A DNA stretch of 64,000 nt, taken from Bordetella parapertussis (GTDB lineage: Bacteria; Pseudomonadota; Gammaproteobacteria; Burkholderiales; SG8-41). The DNA is taken from positions 1 to 64,000 of the forward strand of contig CAMATZ010000033.1 of the NCBI GenBank assembly GCA_945861275.1. Reading direction: 5' to 3'. Of the stretch, positions 41,429-49,958 are shown in pieces. The notes under the pieces were generated by a model, which was not told where the DNA came from, ran no database searches, and saw nothing but the letters and a program-made list of their open reading frames with translations. Made by a program: the position numbers and the translations under genes. Position 1 is the first letter of the stretch. Each line of letters begins with the position of its first letter.

Positions 41429-42397
41429 ATGAAACCCATCCAATTGCTCGTGCTAGCGTTGACACTATGCATGGGTGCGCAGCTGGCCCGTGCACAAGAA
41501 AAATTTCCGAACAAGAACATACGCATGCTGGTGCCGTTCGCACCCGGTAGCCAGACCGACATCCTCGCGCGCTGGATTGGCGAAAAAATTCTCGAAAGCT
41601 GGGGCCAGCAGGTGGTGGTGGATAACCGTCCCAGCGCAGGCGGCACCATCGCCTCGCAATACGTGCTCGATGCCAATTACGACGGTCACACCATGATGAT
41701 GGTGTCCACCGGTCACGCGGGCAACGCCACGCTGTTCTCCAAATTACCCTACGACACGATCAGGGATTTCGCCGGCGTGTCGCAGGTGGCGAGTGTGCCC
41801 AACGTGCTGATAGTGGCGCCGGGTTTGGGTCCGAAGACGATGAAAGAACTGATTGCGATGGCAAAAGCGAAACCGGGAACCATGAATTTCAGTTCAGCCG
41901 GTATAGGCAGCGGCACGCAGATCAACGGGGAGATGTTCAAACTCGCCGCAGGCATTGATGCCACGCACGTGCCCTACAAGGGTGCACCTGACGCACTGAA
42001 CAATGTGATCGGTGGCGGCGTGCAATTTAATTTTGCGCCCATACTGGTGGCGATGGGGCAGTTGAAGGCCGGGCGGGTGCTTGCGCTTGCGGTGTCCACG
42101 GCGACGCGTTCGCCGCTGTTTCTCAACGTGCCGACGATCGCGGAAGCGGGGTTGCCCGGCTTTGAGTACGATCAATGGTACGGCTTGCTGGTGGCGGCCA
42201 AAACGCCACGACCGCTGGTGAACGCGGTGAATAAAGAAGTAGTGCGCATACTCAGTGCGCCGGAAATGAAGGAGCGTATGCTGACGCAGGGTGCAACCCC
42301 CAGGCCCACTACGCCAGAAGCGTTTGATGCCTTCATACGCGCCGAGGTGAAGAAGTTCGCGCCGGTGATTATTGCTTCGGGGGCGAAGGTTAATTGA
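41429..42397 (+). CDS. Bug-family periplasmic substrate-binding protein (TctC type)
   Basis: 322 residues. Signal peptide 1-22 (LLVLALTLCMGAQLARA). The mature protein starts with the family pattern FPNKNIRMLVPFAPGSQTDILAR and shows NRPSAGGTIA, FSSAGIGSG, HVPYKG and PGFEYDQWYGLLV. Bug proteins bind carboxylates such as tricarboxylates or aromatic acids. Ligand unknown here. First of a tandem pair with the next gene. No TctA or TctB is present in the window. Confidence 0.88.
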   Translation: MKPIQLLVLALTLCMGAQLARAQEKFPNKNIRMLVPFAPGSQTDILARWIGEKILESWGQQVVVDNRPSAGGTIASQYVLDANYDGHTMMMVSTGHAGNATLFSKLPYDTIRDFAGVSQVASVPNVLIVAPGLGPKTMKELIAMAKAKPGTMNFSSAGIGSGTQINGEMFKLAAGIDATHVPYKGAPDALNNVIGGGVQFNFAPILVAMGQLKAGRVLALAVSTATRSPLFLNVPTIAEAGLPGFEYDQWYGLLVAAKTPRPLVNAVNKEVVRILSAPEMKERMLTQGATPRPTTPEAFDAFIRAEVKKFAPVIIASGAKVN

Positions 42398-42401
42398 GTT
42401 C

Positions 42402-42431
42402 GTGAGGAGTGAAGGGTGAACAGTGAAGGGG
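42402..42431. repeat. Single heptad arm between two Bug genes
   Basis: GTGAGGAGTGAAGGGTGAAC followed by AGTGAAGGGGG. Only the left (GTGAAG) arm is present. No inverted partner precedes the next start codon. Confidence 0.6.
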
Positions 42432-42438
42432 GCAATCG

Positions 42439-43404
42439 ATGAGAGGCCATGTGGGTGTTTCCATGCTGTTTGCGTGCCTGTCGTTCGCGGCGCAGGCGCA
42501 GGAAACGAAAGAATTTCCTAACCGCCCACTACGCATCATGGGCGGTGGGGTGGGCAGCACGGCGGATTATCTGTCGCGCTTTATCGCACAGAAGCTCAAT
42601 GAAAAATGGAACCAGCCGGTGGTGGTGGACAGCCGCGCCGGCGCGGGTGGTACGCTCGCTGCCGATGTGGTGGCGAAGGCCGCACCCGACGGCTACAACC
42701 TCGTCATGGGGCACGCCGGGCCGATGGTGAGCGCGGTAGCGCTCTACAAGGAATTGCCGTATGACCCGGTGAAGGATTTCGCACCGCTCACGCGCATGAC
42801 CACCGGTGTGGTGGTGCTGGTGACGCATCCGTCGATGCCGGTGAGTAACACCAGGGAATTGATCGCGTACATCAAACACAAGGGCGGCCTCAGTTATGCG
42901 TCGGCGGGCAATGGCACGATGAGCCATCTGGCGGGTGAATTGTTCAACCGCATCGCGGGCGTGAAGGTCTTGCACGTGCCGTACAAGAGCGCGGGATTTG
43001 CACTGACCTCGCTGCTGTCGTCGGAGACACAGATATCGTTTCTGTCACCGGTAACGGCGCACACGCAACTGAAGGCCGGGCGCGTCAAGGCGTTGGCGGT
43101 GTCGAGCCAAACGCGTTTTGCGGGCACGCCGGAGATTCCCAGCGCGGTCGAGGCCGGCATACCCGGCATGGATGCGCGGCTGTGGTTTGGCCTGTTCACC
43201 ACCGCGAAAACGCCGCGCGTGGTAGTAATGAAACTCAATCATGCAATCACTGAGGTTTTGAATCGGGCGGAGGTGAAAGCGATGCTGCTTGCGCAAGGGG
43301 CGGAAGCCGCGCCGTCAACGCCTGAGGAACTGGGCGATTTCGTGAAAAGCGAACTCGCGCGCTGGATTCCCATAATCAAGGCGGCGGGGATTAAGGCGGA
43401 CTAA
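42439..43404 (+). CDS. Bug-family periplasmic substrate-binding protein
   Basis: 321 residues with signal peptide ending FAAQAQ (about residue 21). The ligand loop departs from the common PFPPGG form (RIMGGGVGSTADYLSR), which suggests a different ligand from its neighbour. Family segments DSRAGAGGTLAADVVAKAAPDGY, HVPYKSAG and FGLFTTAKTP are present. It lies 41 bases after the previous Bug gene. Confidence 0.88.
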   Translation: MRGHVGVSMLFACLSFAAQAQETKEFPNRPLRIMGGGVGSTADYLSRFIAQKLNEKWNQPVVVDSRAGAGGTLAADVVAKAAPDGYNLVMGHAGPMVSAVALYKELPYDPVKDFAPLTRMTTGVVVLVTHPSMPVSNTRELIAYIKHKGGLSYASAGNGTMSHLAGELFNRIAGVKVLHVPYKSAGFALTSLLSSETQISFLSPVTAHTQLKAGRVKALAVSSQTRFAGTPEIPSAVEAGIPGMDARLWFGLFTTAKTPRVVVMKLNHAITEVLNRAEVKAMLLAQGAEAAPSTPEELGDFVKSELARWIPIIKAAGIKAD

Positions 43405-43407
43405 CGG

Positions 43408-43469
43408 CCGTGAACGGGTGAAGGAGTGAAGGTGTGAAGGAGGTGCCCTGGTCATTCACGCCTTCACGG
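43408..43469. repeat. Heptad hairpin between Bug gene and tartrate-dehydratase-like gene
   Basis: Left arm GTGAACGGGTGAAGGAGTGA and following units (43408-43440). Right arm CATTCACGCCTTCACGG (43453-43469). Confidence 0.7.
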
Positions 43470-43514
43470 AAGTTGGTATTGTGAAGCGATGCAACGATCT
43501 TTCGAAAGTAGAAG

Positions 43515-44678
43515 ATGCGCATTACAGACATCCGCGAAACCGCTATTCCCCTGAATTCAACGCTGCGCAACGCGGTGTTCGATTTCAGTGAAATGACCAC
43601 TTCGGTGGTGGCGGTAATCACCGATGTCATGCGCGACGGCAAACCGGTGGCAGGTTTCGCCTTTAACTCCACTGGGCGTTATGCCTGCGGCGCGCAGATG
43701 CGCGACCGGTTCATTCCGCGCATTCTGAAGGCGAAGCCCGAGTCGCTGCTCAATGCGGCGGGCGACAACCTCGATCCCGAAAAAATTCTTGCCGTCATGA
43801 TGCAGCGTGAGAAACCGGGCGGGCACACCGAGCGCTCGGTAGCCATCGGCACCATTGAGGTCGCGTGCTGGGACGCGGTGGCGAAGATTGCCGGCAAGCC
43901 CTTGCATCGCGTGCTGGCCGAGCGCTACAACGACAGCAGGGTGACCGACAAAATTCCGTGTTACGTGGGCGGCGGCTGGTATGAGCCAGGCAAAGGCATT
44001 CCTGAACTGCTGGCCGAAATCCGCGGCAAACTGGACAGCGGCTACACCGTGATGAAGATCAAGGTGGGCGGTGCAAGCATTCCGGAAGACGTTGCGCGCG
44101 TGGAAGCAGCGCTAAAAATTGTCCAATCAAATCAACATCTTGCGGTGGATGCCAACGCGGGCTTTAACCGCGAACGTGCGCTCGCTTACGCCAGGGCGCT
44201 GGCGCCTTACAAACTTAAGTGGTTTGAAGAACCCACCGATCCGCTCGACTACGAACTGCTCACCGAATTCATCGCGCACTACGGTGCCGCGGTAGGCACC
44301 GGCGAAAATCTGTTTTCCACGCAGGACGTGGAAAACCTCGTCGCTTTCGGTGGCATGCGCGCGGGCGTCGATTTCATCCAGACCGATGTGCCGCAGTCGT
44401 ATGGCGTGGTGCAGTTCTCGCGCACGCTGGAGATGTTGCAGCGCCGTGGCTGGTCACGGCAATCGGTGTTCCCGCACGGCGGCAACCAGATGACGCTGCA
44501 CCTCGTTGGGGGCTTCGGCCTCGGGGGCTGTGAAGCCTATCCGGGTGTGTTTGGCATCTTCGCTGGTTTTGCGGATGACGCCAGAGTGGAGGATGGCTAC
44601 CTCAAACTGCCCGAGCGGCCGGGCATCGGCTTTGAGGCGCAGAATCAGTTGTATGCGGCGATGCGTGCCTTGGTGTGA
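43515..44678 (+). CDS. Enolase-superfamily dehydratase, D(-)-tartrate dehydratase-like
   Basis: 387 residues of the mandelate racemase/muconate-lactonizing group. Catalytic residues are visible: KxK-type K181/K183 in VMKIKVGG, metal ligands D212 (AVDANAG), E238 (WFEEP) and E264 (GTGENLF), and base H321 (FPHGG). N-terminal SEMTTSVVAVITDVMRDGKPV and NLDPEKILAVMMQREKPGGH closely resemble the characterised Bradyrhizobium D-tartrate dehydratase. That enzyme converts D-tartrate to oxaloacetate. Exact substrate here is an inference; the neighbouring Bug proteins may import it. Confidence 0.8.
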   Translation: MRITDIRETAIPLNSTLRNAVFDFSEMTTSVVAVITDVMRDGKPVAGFAFNSTGRYACGAQMRDRFIPRILKAKPESLLNAAGDNLDPEKILAVMMQREKPGGHTERSVAIGTIEVACWDAVAKIAGKPLHRVLAERYNDSRVTDKIPCYVGGGWYEPGKGIPELLAEIRGKLDSGYTVMKIKVGGASIPEDVARVEAALKIVQSNQHLAVDANAGFNRERALAYARALAPYKLKWFEEPTDPLDYELLTEFIAHYGAAVGTGENLFSTQDVENLVAFGGMRAGVDFIQTDVPQSYGVVQFSRTLEMLQRRGWSRQSVFPHGGNQMTLHLVGGFGLGGCEAYPGVFGIFAGFADDARVEDGYLKLPERPGIGFEAQNQLYAAMRALV

Positions 44679-44694
44679 AATGCTATCTTTATCG

Positions 44695-44804
44695 CTGTCA
44701 TTCCCGCCCCCGACTAAAGCATTCGAGGGCAGGCTGCGGCGGGAATCTATACGATGTCTCATGGGGCACTGTGTTATGGGTTCCCGCCTGCGCGGGAACG
44801 ACAG
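44695..44804. repeat. REP-like inverted repeat
   Basis: CTGTCATTCCCGC (44695-44707) faces GCGGGAACGACAG (44792-44804), with an inner palindrome TTCCCGCCTGCGCGGGAA (44781-44798). This CATTCCCGC/GCGGGAATG type is dispersed in many proteobacterial genomes. Confidence 0.7.
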
Positions 44805-44851
44805 TTTTGGTATGCAATTGGCCATAGTCGTATGAACTGGATCTGATAATC

Positions 44852-45097
44852 ATGAGTAAACAAAAGTCGTTACAGAGTGCGCTCAAACACCTCGACCAAG
44901 GCGACTGGGACGCCGCGCACAAAATCGTGCAAAGCGACGAGTCGGCTACGGGATGCTGGGTGCACGGCATCGTGCATGTGATGGAGGGCGATCTTGATAA
45001 TGCGCGCTATTGGTATGGGCGGGCGGCGCGGGTTTTTTCGGCGGATATGGCAGGGGAGATTGCGGCGGTGAAGAAATTGATGTTGTCGAATTCGTAG
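44852..45097 (+). CDS. Small conserved hypothetical protein with TPR-like repeat
   Basis: 81 residues. Two helix-turn-helix units (ALKHLDQGDWDAAHKIVQSD and HVMEGDLDNARYWYGRA) look like tetratricopeptide repeats. The GDWDAAH...W.HG..H..EGD..NA.YWY.RA pattern is one I recall from small proteobacterial proteins of unknown role. No signal peptide. Function unknown. Confidence 0.65.
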   Translation: MSKQKSLQSALKHLDQGDWDAAHKIVQSDESATGCWVHGIVHVMEGDLDNARYWYGRAARVFSADMAGEIAAVKKLMLSNS

Positions 45098-45121
45098 TCA
45101 GCAATTCGGAGATCGAGCGTC

Positions 45122-45472
45122 ATGAAACAGACCTACCAAGGTTCCTGTCACTGCGGCAAGGTCAAATTCGAGGTCGATGCCGATCTCGACCATGTTCGCG
45201 TTTGCGACTGCTCGATTTGCCGCAAAAGAGGCGCCCTCATACACCGGGTTGCACCGGATTGCTTCCGTCTCATTACGCCCGTCGAAGAACTCTCTTTGTA
45301 CCAGTGGCACACCAAAATCGCGAAAGATTATTTTTGCCCGGGCTGCGGGATACTGCCGTTCCGGCGTCCGCGCACGACTGAAGACGTCATCGGCATCAAT
45401 GTACGCTGCCTGGACGGCGTGGATTTTTCTGCGATTCCCATCAAGCCGATCTATGGCAGTCGCCTGGACTGA
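45122..45472 (+). CDS. GFA/CENP-V-type zinc protein
   Basis: 116 residues of the glutathione-dependent formaldehyde-activating (GFA) fold. Zinc ligands are clear in SCHCGKVKFE, CDCSICRK and CPGCGILP. Members activate or carry S-hydroxymethyl-glutathione or have unknown roles. Which applies here is not evident. It is followed by a 29-bp inverted repeat that may end its transcript. Confidence 0.85.
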   Translation: MKQTYQGSCHCGKVKFEVDADLDHVRVCDCSICRKRGALIHRVAPDCFRLITPVEELSLYQWHTKIAKDYFCPGCGILPFRRPRTTEDVIGINVRCLDGVDFSAIPIKPIYGSRLD

Positions 45473-45483
45473 TGCAAGATGTG

Positions 45484-45565
45484 GTAGGTCGGAACGCGTA
45501 GCGGTTCCGACACACTTGCACAGTACCACCACCGTTTGTCGGAACCGCTGCGCGTTCCGACCTAC
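45484..45565. repeat. Long inverted repeat, 29-base arms, between convergent genes
   Basis: Arms 45484-45512 and 45537-45565 are complementary at all but one position (which can pair G-U). Each arm is itself an imperfect palindrome around TCGGAAC...GTTCCGA. The right arm supplies the stop codon of the minus-strand CoA-transferase gene (45562-45564). It may act as a bidirectional terminator. Confidence 0.85.
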
Positions 45566-46794
45566 ACAACTTTTTTGTCACGCAGCGCCGCAATCTGGGC
45601 ATCGCTTTTGCCCAGCAGGCCGCGTAGTACAGCTTCCACATGTTCGCCCACCAACGGCGGCGGCATGTCGTAAGCAATCGGTGTGCGCGAAAACCTGATC
45701 GGGTTCGCCACCAGCGGCACACTGCCGGCAACCGGGTGCGGCATGTCGATTTTCATGCCGCGGTGCTGCACCTGCGGGTCGGCATAAACTGCATCGAGCT
45801 GGTTGATCGGGCCACAAGGCACACCTACGGTTTCGAACAGCGTTACCCATGCCGCTGTAGTTTTTTGCTTCAGGGCGGTGGCGAGCACGGCGGTACACGC
45901 GTCGCGATTGGCAATGCGCAGCGCGTTGCTGGCATAACGCGGGTCGGTTGCCGCTTCAGGCACGCCGGCGGCGACACACAGACGCTGGAATTGGCCGTCG
46001 TTGCCGGTGGCGATGATGATGTCGCCGTCCTCGGTGCGAAACGTTTGATACGGCATCACGTTCGGATGCGCGTTGCCCATGCGTTTGGGCACTTCGCCTC
46101 CGATAAGGTAATTGGCGTTCTGGTTGGCGAGCCACGCGACCTGTGTGTCGAGCAGCGCCATGTCGATGTGCTGGCCGCGCCCGCTCGCGTGGCGCTCATG
46201 TAAGGCCGAGACGATGCCCACCGTTGAATACATGCCGGTCATCAGATCGGCAATGGCGACGCCGACTTTCTGCGGGCCGCCGCCCGGCAGATCGTCACGC
46301 TCGCCGGTAATGCTCATCACACCACCCATGCCCTGAATCATGAAGTCGTAACCCGCACGGTCGCGATAGGGGCCGGTGTGGCCGAAGCCGGTGATCGAGC
46401 AGTAGACCAGGCGCGGGTTTAACGCTGACAGCGTGTCGTAATCGAGTCCGTAACGCTTCAAGTCGCCGACCTTGTAATTCTCGATCAGCACGTCAGACAC
46501 CTGCGCCAGTTCGCGGATGATGTGCTGGCCTTCGGCTTTGGCGATGTCGAGCGTGAGCGACTGTTTGCCGCGATTGGCGCACATGAAATATGCCGCGTCG
46601 CTGGTGTCCCTGCCATCGCGATCTTTGACGAAGGGCGGCCCCCACGCGCGGGTGTCGTCGCCCTTGCCGGGGCGCTCGATCTTGATGACATCAGCGCCGA
46701 GGTCGGCGAGCAGTTGCCCGACCCACGGGCCGGCGAGGATGCGGCTCATGTCGAGCACGCGGATGCCCGCGAGGGGGCCGGAGCGTTGTGTCAT
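45562..46794 (-). CDS. Class III (CaiB/BaiF) acyl-CoA transferase
   Basis: 410 residues. Transfers CoA between carboxylic acids. N-terminal PLAGIRVLDMSRILAGPWVGQLLADLGADVIKIE and catalytic Asp150 in GYDFMIQGMGG are diagnostic. Substrate unknown. The ATG overlaps the stop of the upstream conserved-hypothetical gene (ATGA), so the two are translationally coupled. Last gene of a five-gene minus-strand operon. Confidence 0.9.
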   Translation of the reverse strand: MTQRSGPLAGIRVLDMSRILAGPWVGQLLADLGADVIKIERPGKGDDTRAWGPPFVKDRDGRDTSDAAYFMCANRGKQSLTLDIAKAEGQHIIRELAQVSDVLIENYKVGDLKRYGLDYDTLSALNPRLVYCSITGFGHTGPYRDRAGYDFMIQGMGGVMSITGERDDLPGGGPQKVGVAIADLMTGMYSTVGIVSALHERHASGRGQHIDMALLDTQVAWLANQNANYLIGGEVPKRMGNAHPNVMPYQTFRTEDGDIIIATGNDGQFQRLCVAAGVPEAATDPRYASNALRIANRDACTAVLATALKQKTTAAWVTLFETVGVPCGPINQLDAVYADPQVQHRGMKIDMPHPVAGSVPLVANPIRFSRTPIAYDMPPPLVGEHVEAVLRGLLGKSDAQIAALRDKKVV

Positions 46795-47831
46795 TTGGGA
46801 ATTTTGATCTCGCGGCTGATCGCCTTGGTAGTTCCACCCCAGGTGGGCGCGTAAGCTGCTTTGCGTCCGACGCCACCGGCCACCACGATCATCAGGTCAT
46901 CCGCTTTTTCAGCGACACGAATTACATTTGCCGAAGGATCGGATGCCGCCGCCATGCGATGCTGGCGCAGTGCCGGCGGGAGTTTATCGACCGGCAGCAT
47001 TGCCTGCTCCCAAATCGCTGCTTTGGCCTTGGCTTTGGTGTAACCATCGCGGTGAAACATCGCAGCCCATTCCGGCGGCAGTATGCACAGCGGTTCGCCG
47101 CCGCCGAGCAAGCCGCTGCCGCCCGAGATGCCGGCGATTAACATCGATTGTGCGAAAGTCTGCGCAAGGCCGGCGGCATCCTGACTGTCGGAGTCGTTGA
47201 CTTCGCCGGTGCCGGAGATGCCCACTACCGTGACTACGCTTGCATCCGCGGCGAAACCGCGTTCCACATGCAGCGGCGACCATGGGCTTTCAGCAATATT
47301 TTCGGTAAAGCAGCAAGAGTATTTGGCGGGCTGGCCCAGTGTCGCCATATCGACTTCGCCGGGTATGGCGCCACCGATATTTTGCAGGATCAGCGTCATC
47401 GCGCGACCGATGGTAGCGTTGGCGCGATGGCCGGAACCCAGTGCGTTGTTCCTGCCATTCAATCCTATGCGCTCGGCGATGGGGCCGTTGACGATGTAGA
47501 TGGGTGCTGCGGAACCGGTGGTGGTGGCGATGCCCACCAGATTGAAGTTCATGTCGGACAGTGCATCAACCGCGGCGATCAGCACCGGCATGTACTCTGC
47601 TTTGCAGCCAGCCATCACCGCGCAAATCGCCACATCACCTGCGGTCACCGTTTCAAAGCCCGGCGGCAGCATGCTGATTTCGTCGCTGGGGTTGTAGCCG
47701 TAGTGTGCAAGCATCGTGGCGATGCGTTGTGCGGTCGGCGGAATTATCGGCAGGCCGTCGGTCAGGTAGGTGGCTGCCAGTGCTTCCTGCACGTCGTCGA
47801 TAGCAGCGTCCGCGCGGGTCCAGGGATTCAT
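46791..47831 (-). CDS. Conserved protein of unknown function
   Basis: 346 residues, no signal peptide or membrane segment. Notable segments are TDGLPIIPPTAQRIATMLAHYG, VMAGCKAEYMPVLIAA, YIVNGPIAERIGLN, SGHRANATIGRAM, GQPAKYSCCFTENIAESPW and LLGGGEPLCILPPEWA. Three cysteine-containing sites and several GxxG loops suggest an enzyme. I do not recognise a characterised relative. Coupled by a four-base overlap to the CoA-transferase gene and preceded by a dehydrogenase, so a role in a carboxylic-acid pathway is likely. Confidence 0.75.
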   Translation of the reverse strand: MNPWTRADAAIDDVQEALAATYLTDGLPIIPPTAQRIATMLAHYGYNPSDEISMLPPGFETVTAGDVAICAVMAGCKAEYMPVLIAAVDALSDMNFNLVGIATTTGSAAPIYIVNGPIAERIGLNGRNNALGSGHRANATIGRAMTLILQNIGGAIPGEVDMATLGQPAKYSCCFTENIAESPWSPLHVERGFAADASVVTVVGISGTGEVNDSDSQDAAGLAQTFAQSMLIAGISGGSGLLGGGEPLCILPPEWAAMFHRDGYTKAKAKAAIWEQAMLPVDKLPPALRQHRMAAASDPSANVIRVAEKADDLMIVVAGGVGRKAAYAPTWGGTTKAISREIKIPK

Positions 47832-47855
47832 GAGTCAAGTGCCATGCAAAGAAAA

Positions 47856-47916
47856 TCCCCTCGCCCCCGGAAACGGGGGAGAGCGAAGCGAGGGGGCTGG
47901 GTTAGGGTGAGGGGGG
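47856..47916. repeat. REP-like palindromic repeat
   Basis: CCCCTCGCCCCCGG, AAA, then CGGGGGAGAGCGAAGCGAGG form nested stems, followed by GGTTAGGGTGAGGGG. The same CCCTCTCCC...GGGTTGGGGTGAGGG vocabulary occurs at 6931-6986 and 60157-60198. Confidence 0.7.
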
Positions 47917-47939
47917 CTTTACCATCGACAGACAATATG

Positions 47940-47955
47940 TAACTATTTGTTTTTA
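47940..47955 (-). repeat. AT-rich 16-mer repeat, copy d
   Basis: TAAAAACAAATAGTTA on the minus strand. It encodes the last residues (K-N-K) and stop codon of the dehydrogenase gene ending at 47943. Confidence 0.7.
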
Positions 47956-48845
47956 TAGGTAAATTTGTGCATCTCGGTATGATCCGAAAGAAAGCCCAGT
48001 TTCTTTTCCATGTCATCCCAGATGTCAGCGGTGGGTTTGGCGAGGAGGGTGGAGGTGTTCATCGCCTGCGCGATTTCGAGTGCGGTGCGCACATCTTTCG
48101 CCATCAGCCCGGTCGAGAAGCCCGCATTGAACGCGCCGGAAAGCATGTATTGCTTGCATTTGTTTTTGGTGGTGTTGTTCATGCCGCTGGAGGTGTTGAT
48201 GATGTCCACCACCACGTTCGGGTCGATGCCGAACGCAGCACCCGCGTGCATCGCTTCGCAGGCGGCGATCAGCCCTGCCGCGGACACGTAATTGTTGAGC
48301 GCCTTGATCGCGTGCCCGGCGCCCAGCGGCCCGGCGTAATAAATCTGGTTGCCGAGTTTTTCGAGCATGGGCTTCACGCGTTCGAAAATCGCTTTATCGC
48401 CGCCGACCATGATGGAGAGTGTTGCCGCCGTAGCACCTTTGACGCCGTTAGACACTGGGGCATCGATGAATTGAAAGCCCTTTTTTTCCAGTATCGCGCC
48501 GAGTTCACGTGTGCCCATGGGCGAGGACGAACTCATGTCGATAATCAGGCTGCCGGGCTTGAGTGTTTCGCAGACGCCGTTTTTGCCACTGTCGTTTTCA
48601 CCGAGCAGCGCTTTGCGCACCAGTTTGCCGTCGGGCAGCATGGTGATCACCGTATTACTCTGGCTGGCGAGATCGGTGAGGCTGGTTGCGACTTCAACTT
48701 CATTGGCCGCGGCTACCGCGGCTGCTTTCTTCGGGTCGATGTCGAACAGCACCAGCTTATGACCGGCCTTGACGAGATTGGTTGACATCGGCGTGCCCAT
48801 GGCGCCGATGCCGGCGAATCCGATTTTTCCTAAAGTGGTAGTCAT
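47943..48845 (-). CDS. 3-hydroxyisobutyrate-dehydrogenase-family oxidoreductase
   Basis: 300 residues from the ATG at 48845, which has AAAGG upstream; an ATG at 48860 would add five. NAD(P)-binding GIGAMG at 12-17, the substrate-binding DAPVSNGVKGA and the catalytic Lys181 in GHAIKALNN identify the beta-hydroxyacid dehydrogenase family. Members oxidise 3-hydroxyisobutyrate, tartronate semialdehyde or related acids. The exact substrate is unknown. Middle gene of the five-gene operon. Confidence 0.88.
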   Translation of the reverse strand: MTTTLGKIGFAGIGAMGTPMSTNLVKAGHKLVLFDIDPKKAAAVAAANEVEVATSLTDLASQSNTVITMLPDGKLVRKALLGENDSGKNGVCETLKPGSLIIDMSSSSPMGTRELGAILEKKGFQFIDAPVSNGVKGATAATLSIMVGGDKAIFERVKPMLEKLGNQIYYAGPLGAGHAIKALNNYVSAAGLIAACEAMHAGAAFGIDPNVVVDIINTSSGMNNTTKNKCKQYMLSGAFNAGFSTGLMAKDVRTALEIAQAMNTSTLLAKPTADIWDDMEKKLGFLSDHTEMHKFTYKNK

Positions 48846-48958
48846 GCTTGGCCTTTGCATTAATAATCAAAATCACATACACAGAAATAGACAGGATTAA
48901 CAGGATGAAAGACGTTATTGCTCATATCCTGTCACTCCTTTCTACAAATGAATGTTGT

Positions 48959-49918
48959 CTACAACCCAACAGCCAACTCAACACCCAACCCGCGCGCCAT
49001 GGCTAACTCCAGCGCTTTGGCAGCAGCGTATAAATCCTGTATGCCCATGCCGTGTGACTCGTAGAGCGTGATTTGCGTGGCGGAGGCGCGTTTCGGTGCT
49101 TTGCCCGCATACACATCGCCGATTTCGGTGAGAGTGTCCCACTGGATCACGCCTTTTTCAAACGAGGACACCAGATCGCCGCATTCTTTTTGCGCCGTGC
49201 CGCGCGAATCGACGGTGATGTAGTTGCAGCGCTTCACCGCGGCATCGTCGATTTCCGCGCGTGATAGCGCGTTGGATCCTGCCGCGTTAATGTGCTGGCC
49301 CGGCTCCAGCCATTCGCCTTTTAACACGGGCGTGGCGGACTTGGTAATCACATTGACAATGTGCGCGCCACGCACTGCGGCCTCGGCGGACGCAGCGGGC
49401 ACTACCGGAAGACCGAGTTTTTCAGTCATCGTCTTGCAATAGGCTGCGAGCTTGTCGCGCGTGCGCGAGAACACCCGTGCTTCCTTGATTTTGCGCACCG
49501 TACACACCGCTTCGAGTTGCCCTATGGATTGATAGCCGCTGCCGATTTGGCCGACGATGCTGGCGTCTTGCGTGGCCAGATATTTTGTGGCCGCGCCGCT
49601 TGCAGCACCGGTGCGCACCATACTCATCCAGATGGCTTCGACCATTGCTTCGAGCTTACCGCTCTGAATGTTGATGAGATTGACGTAGAAGGACTTGCCG
49701 GTGGGGCGAGTGTAATAGAACTTGAAGCCGGTGTAGCCGATGGTTTTGGAGGATGCCTGCAACACATGCTGCGTACCCTCGGGCGTGTAAATACGCTGGC
49801 GAGGAATGTCAATCGCGTTATGCAGGGCGCGATCCTTTAGCGAGCGTTCCGTCGTCTCCAGCAGTATCGCCATGTTCAGCACTTGCTGAACATCGTTTTC
49901 GGACAGGTAATGAATCAC
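48959..49918 (-). CDS. Ornithine cyclodeaminase / mu-crystallin family protein
   Basis: 319 residues. NAD(P)-binding GQIGSGYQSIGQLEAV and the preceding SMVRTGAASGAATKYLATQDASI are typical of the family, which includes ornithine cyclodeaminase, alanine dehydrogenase and ketimine reductases. Second gene of the operon after the ThDP enzyme. Substrate cannot be assigned. Confidence 0.85.
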   Translation of the reverse strand: MIHYLSENDVQQVLNMAILLETTERSLKDRALHNAIDIPRQRIYTPEGTQHVLQASSKTIGYTGFKFYYTRPTGKSFYVNLINIQSGKLEAMVEAIWMSMVRTGAASGAATKYLATQDASIVGQIGSGYQSIGQLEAVCTVRKIKEARVFSRTRDKLAAYCKTMTEKLGLPVVPAASAEAAVRGAHIVNVITKSATPVLKGEWLEPGQHINAAGSNALSRAEIDDAAVKRCNYITVDSRGTAQKECGDLVSSFEKGVIQWDTLTEIGDVYAGKAPKRASATQITLYESHGMGIQDLYAAAKALELAMARGLGVELAVGL

Positions 49919-49958
49919 AAAAATCCTTTTGCCACCGAGGACACAGAGTTCCCTGTGG

